The position numbers and the translations under genes were made by a program. Positions 55,637 through 64,000 of a DNA stretch of 64,000 nucleotides are shown in pieces. The stretch's first letter is position 1. The number at the start of each line of letters is the position of its first letter. The stretch is from Streptomyces sp. NBC_00878 (GTDB lineage: Bacteria > Actinomycetota > Actinomycetes > Streptomycetales > Streptomycetaceae), in NCBI RefSeq assembly GCF_026341515.1, contig NZ_JAPEOK010000001.1, positions 2,976,001 through 3,040,000 of the forward strand, read 5' to 3'. Under the pieces are notes generated by a model. That model did not search any database. It saw nothing but the letters and a program-made list of their open reading frames with translations, and was not told where the DNA came from.

Positions 55637-56290
55637 CTACTTCTCCTGCTTCTCGTTGGCGCGCGCCGATAGAGGCGCTTCGCCACCCATCTCGTCCTTC
55701 TCGCCATCTTCGAGTGAACCGGCGAGTCCCTGCAGTGCCGCCCAACGGATGTCGACGGCGTCGTGGTGGTGGTCCGGGTCGTCCGCGAGCCGGGCTCCGC
55801 ACTGGGAGCACAGGCCGGGGCAGTCGTCCTGGCACACCGGCTGCATCGGCAGTGCGAGCACCACCGCATCCCGCAGCACGGGTTCGAGGTCGAACAATCC
55901 GTCCTCGATGAAGAGCGTGTCCTCGTCGTCCTCGGCGTCGTCGGCCGGCTCCGCTTTCACGCGGCCCCGGTCGTCGGCGTCAGGGTACGAGAACATCTCC
56001 TGGAATTCCGCTTCGAGCTGCTGCTCGATCGGCTCCAGACACCTTACGCACTCCCCCTTGGCCTGTGCACGGGCGGTGCCTGTGACGAGCACACCTTCCA
56101 TGACCGACTCAAGTCGGAGGTCGAGCTTCACCGGGGCGCCTTCCGGCACTCCGATGACTCCCTGGATACCGAAGTCCTTGGGAGCGTCGATCTCACGGGT
56201 CAGGCGCTGCAGCGCGCCAGGACGCCGCCCCAGCTCGTGTGTGTCGAACACGAGAGGGTTGCGGTGGTCGAGGCGGGCGTTCAGGGCCAT
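55637..56290 (-). CDS. YceD family (DUF177) protein
   Basis: 217 residues with the DUF177 pattern [40 protein letters not shown] and the Cys pair CPGLCSQCG near the C-terminus. YceD is linked to large-subunit rRNA assembly and nearly always precedes rpmF, as here. Acidic middle segment. ATG at 56290 is the first homologous Met. Two bases from rpmF. Confidence 0.92.
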   Translation of the reverse strand: MALNARLDHRNPLVFDTHELGRRPGALQRLTREIDAPKDFGIQGVIGVPEGAPVKLDLRLESVMEGVLVTGTARAQAKGECVRCLEPIEQQLEAEFQEMFSYPDADDRGRVKAEPADDAEDDEDTLFIEDGLFDLEPVLRDAVVLALPMQPVCQDDCPGLCSQCGARLADDPDHHHDAVDIRWAALQGLAGSLEDGEKDEMGGEAPLSARANEKQEK

Positions 56291-56416
56291 TCCTGCTTTC
56301 GATCTTGAAACTCTGGGGCGCCGCCCTTCGGTGTTTCCCGGGCAGCGTTGATCGCGGACGTACACGCGACCGAAGAGCCAGGATACTGGACCTTTCGCTC
56401 TCGGCCCAATCCGGTG

Positions 56417-57514
56417 TCAACGCCCCTGTTCGTACGCCCGCAGCTGCTCCGCGCTGATCATGGTGGTGTCGAAGAGACTGGTCTCGTCGAGGGCGTTCGC
56501 CTGCGCCTGCTGCGACTGGGGAGCCTCTGGGGACTGGCCGTACGCCTGCTGCGGGTTCGGGTCGTACGCGGCCTGCTGGTCGTAGCCCTGCTGGGGGTAG
56601 GCGGCGTACGGATCGGCGGTCTGCTGCTGGTAGCCGTACCCGTCCTGCTGCGCGTACTGCTGCTGGTACCCGTACGGATCCGCGGTCTGCTGGTAGGCGT
56701 ACGCGTCCTGTTGGCCGTACTGCTGCTGGGCCGGGACCGCCGGGGCCTCGGGCCGGCCGGCGGATGGGGCGGCGGGCCGGTCGGGACGCTCGGAGAGGTC
56801 CGCGAGGCCGTCCAGGTACTCGGCGTCGGTGGTGTGCTGCGCGTTGTCGTCCTCGGCGAAGCCGCCCAGGTTGCCGAGGTCGTCGCTGGCGATCCGGCCG
56901 TGCAGCTTCTGGCGGCCGCGGCCGACGGCGTCCAGGGTCTTGGCCAGGACGGCCTCGAAGGCGCCGAGCTTGACGTCGACGTATTCGTCGGCGTTGCGGC
57001 GCAGGGTCTCCGGGTCGTGGCTGCGCTCGGGAGCGTCCTCGTCCTCGTAGCCCTGCTCGTCGGTGCCGGGGCCCGTGCCGAGGAGCTTCTCGCGGCCGCG
57101 GCCGACGGAGCCGAGGGTCTTGGTGAGGACGACCTCGAAGTTGGCGAGCTTGGAGTCGACGTACTCGTCGGCCTCGGCGCGGACGTCCTCGGCCTCCTTG
57201 CGGGCCTCGGAGAGGATGCGGTCAGCCTCGTTCTGCGAGCGGCGGGCGACCTCCGTGTCGGAGATCAGGCTGCCACGCTCGGCGTGCGCGGACTCGATGA
57301 TCCGCTCAGCCTCCAGGCGGGCCTGCTCGACCATCTGCTCGCGGCCGCCGATCAGCTCCTGGGCCTGGGCGAGGGAGCCCGGCAGGGCTTGGCGCACCTC
57401 TTCGAGCAGGGAGAGGAGCTCGGCGCGGTTGACCACGCACGAAGCCGACATGGGCATGGATCGGGCGCTGCCGACCGCCGAGACGATCTCATCGATCTTC
57501 TTCTGCACGTCCAC
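56417..57514 (-). CDS. DivIVA-like coiled-coil protein with internal duplication and Gln/Tyr-rich tail
   Basis: 365 residues. N-terminal MDVQKKIDEIVSAVG, then a long coiled coil (about 30-120) with ATP-synthase-b/DivIVA-like character. A 33-residue block is duplicated: EADEYVDSKLANFEVVL at 114-130 and NADEYVDVKLGAFEAVL at 174-190, each followed by SVGRGREKL/AVGRGRQKL. The last ~130 residues are a low-complexity Gln/Tyr/Ala tail with QQQYGQQDAYAYQQTADPY-type repeats. No enzyme motif. GTG at 57514, with an in-frame GTG two codons later. Probably polar-growth or division related, by inference. Confidence 0.78.
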   Translation of the reverse strand: MDVQKKIDEIVSAVGSARSMPMSASCVVNRAELLSLLEEVRQALPGSLAQAQELIGGREQMVEQARLEAERIIESAHAERGSLISDTEVARRSQNEADRILSEARKEAEDVRAEADEYVDSKLANFEVVLTKTLGSVGRGREKLLGTGPGTDEQGYEDEDAPERSHDPETLRRNADEYVDVKLGAFEAVLAKTLDAVGRGRQKLHGRIASDDLGNLGGFAEDDNAQHTTDAEYLDGLADLSERPDRPAAPSAGRPEAPAVPAQQQYGQQDAYAYQQTADPYGYQQQYAQQDGYGYQQQTADPYAAYPQQGYDQQAAYDPNPQQAYGQSPEAPQSQQAQANALDETSLFDTTMISAEQLRAYEQGR

Positions 57515-57624
57515 CGTGTGCTCGCCACTCTCTACAGCTGTGATGGAGACGGACGGATCGACTGTACGACCACTCCCGCCCCTCCCGACACCGAGTGACG
57601 GACTGTCAGGTACCCGAGGGCCCC

Positions 57625-58718
<1,094 letters not shown>

Positions 58719-58821
58719 CTGGGGTCCTTGTTCGAGGGGGTGGTCACGGATCCCAGTCTGGCAGGCGGGGGTGGCGGGTGCGTTTTCTGGGCTGCGGGGG
58801 TGGGACTCCGCGTTGGGGGCG

Positions 58822-58888
58822 GCTGCGGGTTTGTGGCGCTGGTCGCGCCCACCCGGCGGAGCCGCACATCGACTCAGCCCCGCGCCCC
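58822..58888 (-). repeat. Dispersed intergenic element, copy C
   Basis: Reverse-orientation copy: read on the minus strand, GGGGCGCGGGGCTG, TCGATGTGCGGCTCCGCCGG, TGGGCGCGACCAGCG and AAACCCGCAGCC. It lies between recG and rsmD in the direction of transcription. Confidence 0.75.
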
Positions 58889-58899
58889 CAAAGGGGCGC
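58882..58899 (-). terminator. Hairpin just after recG
   Basis: GCGCCCC CAAA GGGGCGC, 7 bp, 4-base loop, starting eight bases after the recG stop, entering copy C. Confidence 0.5.
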
Positions 58900-58907
58900 A
58901 CCGGTCC

Positions 58908-61118
58908 TCAGCCCTTTTCCAAATACTGCTCCCTCTCCTCGTCCAGCAGAGCCTGGAGTGCCGTGCGCAGGCCGGGCAGGTGCGCCAGGTCCGGGTCGGC
59001 CGCGACCACCGCCGCCGCCTCCTCGCGGGCCTCGGCGATGATCTCCTCGTCCTCGATGACGGCGAGCATCCGCAGTGACGTACGGGCGCCGGACTGGGCC
59101 TGGCCGAGGACATCGCCCTCGCGGCGCTGTTCGAGGTCGATGCGGGAGAGCTCGAAGCCGTCGAGAGTGGAGGCGACCGCGGTCAGCCGCTGGCGGGCCG
59201 GGCTCGCCTCCGGCATCTCGGTGACCAGGAGGCACAGGCCCGCGGCCGAGCCTCGGCCGACGCGGCCGCGCAGTTGGTGGAGCTGGGAGACGCCGAACCG
59301 GTCGGCGTCCATGATCACCATTGCCGTGGCGTTCGGCACGTTCACCCCGACCTCGATCACCGTCGTGGCGACCAGGACGTCCGTCTCCCCGGCGGCGAAG
59401 CGGCGCATCACGGCGTCCTTGTCGTCCGGGGGCATACGGCCGTGCAGGACCTCCACCCTCAGCCCCTGGAGCGGGCCCTTGGTGAGCTGGCCGGCGATGT
59501 CGAGGACGGCGAGGGGCGGGCGCTTCTCGGCCTCGTCCTCCGGCGACGGCTTCTTCTTGGACTTCTTCGGGTCGTCGTCCTCGTCGCCGATGCGTGGGCA
59601 GACCACGTACGCCTGATGACCGTTGGACACCTCCTCGCGCACGCGCTCCCACGCGCGTGAGAGGAAGTGGGGCTTGTCGGCGGCCGGGACGACATGGCTG
59701 GCGATGGGCGAGCGCCCGGCGGGGAGCTGGTCCAGGACGGACGTCTCCAGGTCGCCGAAGACGGTCATGGCGACCGTGCGCGGGATCGGGGTGGCGGTCA
59801 TCACGAGGAGGTGCGGAGGCTGCTTGCCCTTGCCGCGCAGGGCGTCGCGCTGCTCGACCCCGAACCGGTGCTGCTCGTCCACCACGACCAGGCCCAGGTC
59901 GTGGAACTGCACCTTGTCCTCGATCAGCGCATGCGTCCCGATGACGATCCCGGCCTCGCCGGTGACCAGGTGGAGCAGTGCCTGTCGCCGCGCCGCCGCC
60001 CCCATGGACCCGGTGAGCAGCACCACCTTGGTGGAGTGCTCGACACCACCGAGCATGCCGCCCTCGGCCAGCTCCCCCATCATCTCCGTGATCGACCGGT
60101 GGTGCTGCTGGGCGAGCACCTCGGTGGGCGCGAGCATGGCTGCCTGGCCGCCCGCGTCGACGACGGCGAGCATGGCGCGCAGGGCCACCAGCGTCTTGCC
60201 ACTGCCGACCTCCCCCTGCAACAGGCGGTGCATCGGATGCTCCGTGGCCAGGTCGTCGAAGATCTCCTTGGAGACCTTCTGCTGGCCTTCGGTGAGGGTG
60301 AAGGGGAGCTTGGCGTCGAAGGCGGAGAGCAGGCCGTCCTTCTTGGGCTTCCTTGCCACTGCGGGCAGTTGGGCGTCCGCGTGACGGCGGCGGGCCAGGG
60401 CCACCTGGAGGACGAAGGCCTCGTCCCACTTGAGGCGGGAGCGGGCGTCCTCGATGTCCGCCTTGGTGTGCGGGCGGTGGATCTTCAGCAGGGCCTCGGG
60501 GAGGGGCACCAGACCCCGGCCCGCCCGCAGGGAGTCGGGCAGCGGATCAACGGCCTCCTGGGCGCTCGGCAGCACCGTCTGGACCGACTTGGCGATCTTC
60601 CAGGACTCCAGCTTGGCGGTGGCGGGATAGAGCGGGATGAGGGCGCCCGCCCAGGTGTCCACCGTCTCGGACACGTCCTCGCCGCGCAGCAGCTCGTATG
60701 CCGGATGGGCCAGCTGGAGGCGGCGGTTGAAGACGGAGACCTTGCCCGCGAACAGCGCGCGTGTGCCGGGCAAAAGCTCCTTGTGCGGTTTGTGCACGCC
60801 GTTGCCGAAGAAGACCAGCGTGAGCCGGCCGCTGCCGTCCGTGATGGTCACTTCGAGGCGCTGGCCCTTGCCGCGGGGGGCCTTGGACGAGGAGAAGGTG
60901 AGCAGGCGGGCGTCGGCGACCTGGGCGACCACCGTCACGTGCTCGTCCATGGGCAGGTCGGCGAGGTGGGTGAGCTGTCCGCGCTCCTCGTACCTGCGGG
61001 GATAGTGGTGCAGGAGGTCGCCGACGGTGTGCAGGCCGAGGTGCTCGGCCATCACCTTCGCGGTGGCGGGTCCGAGCACCTTCTTCAGTGGTTCTTCGAG
61101 CACGGGCACGAGATCCAT
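58908..61118 (-). CDS. recG: ATP-dependent DNA helicase RecG
   Basis: 736-residue branched-DNA translocase that regresses stalled forks. OB-fold wedge domain in the N-terminal third (YEERGQLTHLADLPM...), Walker A GEVGSGKTLVALRAM, DEQHRFG for DExH, then motif VI QLRGRVGRGSAAGLCLLV. A Lys-rich DDPKKSKKKPSPEDEAEK insertion (about residues 510-535) is unusual but in a loop. ATG at 61118 rather than the upstream GTG. Divergent from the HSP90 gene. Confidence 0.96.
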   Translation of the reverse strand: MDLVPVLEEPLKKVLGPATAKVMAEHLGLHTVGDLLHHYPRRYEERGQLTHLADLPMDEHVTVVAQVADARLLTFSSSKAPRGKGQRLEVTITDGSGRLTLVFFGNGVHKPHKELLPGTRALFAGKVSVFNRRLQLAHPAYELLRGEDVSETVDTWAGALIPLYPATAKLESWKIAKSVQTVLPSAQEAVDPLPDSLRAGRGLVPLPEALLKIHRPHTKADIEDARSRLKWDEAFVLQVALARRRHADAQLPAVARKPKKDGLLSAFDAKLPFTLTEGQQKVSKEIFDDLATEHPMHRLLQGEVGSGKTLVALRAMLAVVDAGGQAAMLAPTEVLAQQHHRSITEMMGELAEGGMLGGVEHSTKVVLLTGSMGAAARRQALLHLVTGEAGIVIGTHALIEDKVQFHDLGLVVVDEQHRFGVEQRDALRGKGKQPPHLLVMTATPIPRTVAMTVFGDLETSVLDQLPAGRSPIASHVVPAADKPHFLSRAWERVREEVSNGHQAYVVCPRIGDEDDDPKKSKKKPSPEDEAEKRPPLAVLDIAGQLTKGPLQGLRVEVLHGRMPPDDKDAVMRRFAAGETDVLVATTVIEVGVNVPNATAMVIMDADRFGVSQLHQLRGRVGRGSAAGLCLLVTEMPEASPARQRLTAVASTLDGFELSRIDLEQRREGDVLGQAQSGARTSLRMLAVIEDEEIIAEAREEAAAVVAADPDLAHLPGLRTALQALLDEEREQYLEKG

Positions 61119-61164
61119 TGCACACCACGCCACTGACATTGCCGTATACGTCCCGGAAATCCGC

Positions 61165-61194
61165 TGGTCAGACGGCTGGTTCCGGGCCTAGGAT
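61165..61194 (+). promoter_or_regulatory. Candidate promoter for the HSP90-TPR unit
   Basis: TGGTCA (61165-61170), 18-base spacer, TAGGAT (61189-61194). The -10 is good, the -35 matches at four of six positions. No CIRCE or HAIR heat-shock operator is visible nearby. Confidence 0.5.
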
Positions 61195-61281
61195 GTCCGG
61201 CTCCGGCCCTGTTCGCGGTCGCCACCTCCCGGGACCGCCCGACCCCGCGCCGTCGCACGTCCCCCCACCGGCGCAGCGACG

Positions 61282-63126
61282 ATGGACTCCCAGATCTCAC
61301 AGTCAGCTCAGGCATCCCAGTCACCTCATACGTTCCAGGTCGACCTGCGCGGCCTCGTGGACCTTCTCTCCCACCACCTCTACTCCAGCCCCAAGGTCTA
61401 TCTGCGCGAGTTGCTGCAGAACGCCGTGGACGCGATCACCGCCCGCCGCGCCGAGCAGCCGGACGCGCCTGCCCTGGTACGGCTGTTCGTCGAGGGCGGC
61501 GGCGGCACCCTTCGGGTGGAGGACTCCGGGATCGGGCTCACCGAGACGGATGTGCACAGCCTCCTGGCGACCATCGGCCGCAGCTCCAAGCGGGCCGAGG
61601 GCCTGGAGTCGGCGCGCTCCGACTTCCTCGGGCAGTTCGGCATCGGCCTGCTCGCCTGCTTCGTGGTCGCCGAGCGCATCCGGGTGGTCAGCCGCAGCGC
61701 CCGTACGCCCGACGCACCCCCCGTGGAGTGGACGGCGGCCGACGACGGCTCGTACACGGTCCGTACGCTGCCTCACGAGGCCCGCGTGGAACCGGGTACG
61801 ACCGTGTACCTGGTGTCCCGCCCGGGCGCCGGCGACTGGCTGGCCGAGGAGCGGGTCCTCTCGCTGGCCCGGGACTTCGGTTCGCTGCTTCCGTACGACG
61901 TACGGGTGGGCGACGAGGCCGTCACGGACCTCCCCGCGCCCTGGGACCGCGCGTACCCGAGTCCCGCCACCCGAAGGGTGGCCCTGGGACGGCACTGCCA
62001 CGAGCTGTTCGGGTTCACACCGCTGGACTCGATCGACCTGGACGTGCCGCTCGCAGGGATACGCGGAGTGGCGTACGTACTGCCGTCCGCGGTCAGCCCC
62101 GCCCAGCGCGCCGGTCATCGCGTGCACCTGAAGGGCATGCTCCTCACCGAGCGGGCCGAACAGCTGCTGCCCGACTGGGCGTTCTTCGTGCGCTGCGTCC
62201 TCGACACGGACAGCCTGCGGCCCACCGCGTCCCGGGAGGCGCTGTACGAGGACGAGGCCCTGGCGGGCGTACGGGAGGCGCTGGGCGAGCGGATCAGGGC
62301 CTGGCTGACGGGGCTCGCGGCCGGTGATCCCGAGCGGCTCGCGGCCTTCCTGTCGGTGCACCACCTGGGCGTGAAGTCCCTCGCGCGGCACGACGGCGAG
62401 ATGCTGCGCACGATGCTGCCGTGGCTGCCCTTCGAGACGACCGACGGGCGGCTGTCCCTGGAGGAGTTCGCCCAGCGGCACCCGGTGGTGCACTTCACGC
62501 GGACCGTCGAGGAGTTCCGCCAGGTCGCGCCGATCGCATCCGCGCAGGGCGTGGGGGTCGTCAACGGCGGCTACACGTACGACAGCGAGCTGGTCGAGGC
62601 GCTGCCCTCGGTGCGGCCCGGGACGGTCGTGGCGGAGCTGGACGCCGACACGGTGACCGCGCATCTGGACTCGGTCGACCCGGCGGTGGAGCTTGCTCTG
62701 TCGGCCTTCCTGGGGGCCGCGCGGGCCAAACTCGACCCCCTGGGGTGCGATGTCGTGCTGCGCGCCTTCCATCCCCTCTCCGTGCCCGCCCTGCACCTGG
62801 ACGACCGGGCGACCCGCCACGAGCAGGCGCGCGCGGACGCCGAGGAGCAGGCCGACGACCTGTGGGCGGGCATCCTCGGCTCGCTGCGCGGCAGCGCCCC
62901 ACGCGCGCGGCTGGTGCTCAACCACCTCAACCCGCTGATCCGGAGGATCAGTTCACTCGACGACCGGGAGCTGATCGGGACGGCGACGGAGTCCCTCTAC
63001 GGGCAGGCCCTGCTGATGGCGCAGCGCCCGCTGCGACCGGCGGACTCGGCACTCCTGAACCGGTCGTTCATCGGCCTCCTGGAGTGGGCCACCCACAGCG
63101 ACTCCCCGGAGGGGGGCCACCGATGA
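61282..63126 (+). CDS. HSP90 family (HtpG-like) ATPase
   Basis: 614 residues. GHKL ATPase motifs: YLRELLQNAVDA (catalytic Glu, Mg-binding Asn, residues 40-51), VEDSGIGLTE (79-88) and GQFGIGLLACFVVA (117-130). Middle domain with LLPDWAFFVRCVLDTDSLRPTASRE, matching the conserved Arg-Glu segment of HtpG. The C-terminal third is divergent and there is no MEEVD. So ATPase function is likely intact, while the clients are unknown. ATG, with no strong ribosome site. Its stop overlaps the next ATG (ATGA), coupling it to a TPR protein. Confidence 0.87.
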   Translation: MDSQISQSAQASQSPHTFQVDLRGLVDLLSHHLYSSPKVYLRELLQNAVDAITARRAEQPDAPALVRLFVEGGGGTLRVEDSGIGLTETDVHSLLATIGRSSKRAEGLESARSDFLGQFGIGLLACFVVAERIRVVSRSARTPDAPPVEWTAADDGSYTVRTLPHEARVEPGTTVYLVSRPGAGDWLAEERVLSLARDFGSLLPYDVRVGDEAVTDLPAPWDRAYPSPATRRVALGRHCHELFGFTPLDSIDLDVPLAGIRGVAYVLPSAVSPAQRAGHRVHLKGMLLTERAEQLLPDWAFFVRCVLDTDSLRPTASREALYEDEALAGVREALGERIRAWLTGLAAGDPERLAAFLSVHHLGVKSLARHDGEMLRTMLPWLPFETTDGRLSLEEFAQRHPVVHFTRTVEEFRQVAPIASAQGVGVVNGGYTYDSELVEALPSVRPGTVVAELDADTVTAHLDSVDPAVELALSAFLGAARAKLDPLGCDVVLRAFHPLSVPALHLDDRATRHEQARADAEEQADDLWAGILGSLRGSAPRARLVLNHLNPLIRRISSLDDRELIGTATESLYGQALLMAQRPLRPADSALLNRSFIGLLEWATHSDSPEGGHR

Positions 63127-64000
63127 GCCGGACCGGTGAGAACATGGACTTCGACGCGCTGCGCCGGGCGATGCAGGAGAACTACGAGCAGCCGGAGGGC
63201 CCGGCCCGCAACGCGCGCGCGGAGCTGCTGCTCGCCGAGGCGGAGAAGCTGGCCATCCCGCTCGCCGTGATCGAGGCGCTCGGCCACCAGCTGAAGGTCT
63301 ACAACTACAGCTCCGAGAAGGACAGGATGTTCGTCCCCTTCGCGCGCCTGCTGCGCATGTGGGACGAACGGCCCGAGGACTTCGACGAGTACGAGACCCA
63401 CTCCCTGCACTGGGTCTTCAAGTGGGTGTCCTCCGGAATGGTCGGCCAGCCGCACGTGCCGCTCGCCTCCATCGAGAAGTGGCTCGGCGAGATGGAGCAC
63501 CGCTACCGGCTCGCCGGGCACTCCGAACGGGCGGTCCGCAGCACCGAGTTCACGGTCGCGCGGTCCATCGGGGATCTGGCGCGGGCGGAGCGGGCGTACA
63601 CCGCGTGGCTGGCCGCGGACCGGGACAGCATGGCCGACTGCCATGCCTGCGAACTGCACGACCAGGGCTGGTGGCGGGCCGAGCGGGGCTCCGACGCCGA
63701 GGCCCTGGAGCTGTGGCGGCCCGTCCTGGAGGGTGAGTACACCTGCGCCCACGAGCCGCACGCGGTCCTCGCGTCCTCGCTGGTGCCCCTGCTGCGGCTG
63801 GGGCGTCTGGACGAGGCGCGGGCCCACCATCTGCGCGGCTTCCGGCTCGTACGCCCCATGGAGAGCATGCGGGGCGCGTACGCGGACCACGTGGAGTTCT
63901 GCGTGCTCACCGGCAACGAGGCGCGGGCCCTGGAGCTGCTGGCGGAACGTCCCGCCTACTTCACGGACGCCGGGGAACCGCGCAGCCGGATGGACTTCCT
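63123..64000 (+). CDS. Tetratricopeptide-repeat protein, partner of HSP90-family protein (3' end outside window)
   Basis: Open frame from the ATG at 63123 to the window edge, 292 complete codons with no stop. Starts MSRTGENMDFDALRRAMQEN. Regular helical repeats follow, for example AELLLAEAEKLAIPLAVIEAL, SVARSIGDLARAERAYTAWLA-like and DEARAHHLRGFRLVRPMES, with the alternating small and aromatic positions of TPRs. The ATGA overlap with the HSP90 gene and the lack of a spacer imply fixed co-production. No enzyme motif. Role as co-chaperone is inferred by analogy with eukaryotic HSP90-TPR pairs. Confidence 0.75.
   Translation, partial: MSRTGENMDFDALRRAMQENYEQPEGPARNARAELLLAEAEKLAIPLAVIEALGHQLKVYNYSSEKDRMFVPFARLLRMWDERPEDFDEYETHSLHWVFKWVSSGMVGQPHVPLASIEKWLGEMEHRYRLAGHSERAVRSTEFTVARSIGDLARAERAYTAWLAADRDSMADCHACELHDQGWWRAERGSDAEALELWRPVLEGEYTCAHEPHAVLASSLVPLLRLGRLDEARAHHLRGFRLVRPMESMRGAYADHVEFCVLTGNEARALELLAERPAYFTDAGEPRSRMDF

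Overview
This window looks like chromosomal core DNA from a Streptomyces species. Base composition is very GC-rich, GTG starts are frequent, and the developmental genes whiG and nsdA are present. So are four adjacent type I signal peptidases, a GlnR-type amtB-glnK-glnD operon, an LAXTG sortase substrate and rare TTA (bldA-dependent) leucine codons. From memory, the gene order follows the conserved Streptomyces block between the rpsB-tsf-pyrH-frr and smc-rnc-coaD-recG regions. I saw no insertion sequence, prophage, CRISPR array, rRNA gene or convincing tRNA gene.

Layout. 1-4.9 kb: the end of an ABC exporter ATPase with its FtsX-type permease, a VOC protein, a LOG-like protein and a cell-wall-anchored LAXTG surface protein. 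4.9-9.8 kb (minus strand): a mycothiol-dependent enzyme relative, then a thiamine ABC transporter (binding protein, fused permease, ATPase) behind a TPP riboswitch. 9.8-15.8 kb (minus): rlmN, cdsA, frr, pyrH, tsf, rpsB, mixing ribosome assembly and recycling with lipid and nucleotide precursors. 16-24 kb: a secreted M23-type protein, a PPOX flavoprotein, a TetR regulator, sigma factor whiG, dprA-comM-yraN, a DUF2469 protein and a Nudix hydrolase.

23.5-32.4 kb (minus): sipZ, sipY, sipX and sipW, then rplS, trmD, rimM, khpA and rpsP, a SprT-like protein and proS. 32.6-43.8 kb: a TTA-containing methyltransferase, a large nested inverted repeat, ffh, glnD-glnK-amtB with a candidate GlnR box, nsdA, a degenerate prim-pol protein and ftsY. 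44-51 kb: a luciferase-like oxidoreductase, the sugar permease glcP, smc with an unusual hinge insertion, and a small coiled-coil protein. 51-61 kb: acylphosphatase, a CAP-domain secreted protein, an HxlR regulator, mutM, rnc, rpmF, a DUF177 protein, a DivIVA-like protein with a Gln/Tyr-rich tail, coaD, rsmD and recG. 61-64 kb: an HSP90-family ATPase translationally coupled to a TPR protein that runs off the window.

Most genes are housekeeping. They cluster by process: translation (rpsB, tsf, frr, rplS, rpsP, trmD, rimM, rlmN, rsmD, rpmF, proS), protein export (ffh, ftsY, sipW-Z), nitrogen sensing (amtB, glnK, glnD), chromosome maintenance (smc, recG, mutM, dprA) and development (whiG, nsdA). 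The less ordinary parts are the HSP90-TPR pair, the SMC hinge insertion, the low-complexity tails and linkers, two TTA-containing genes, a three-copy dispersed intergenic element, and the large palindrome between the methyltransferase gene and ffh.
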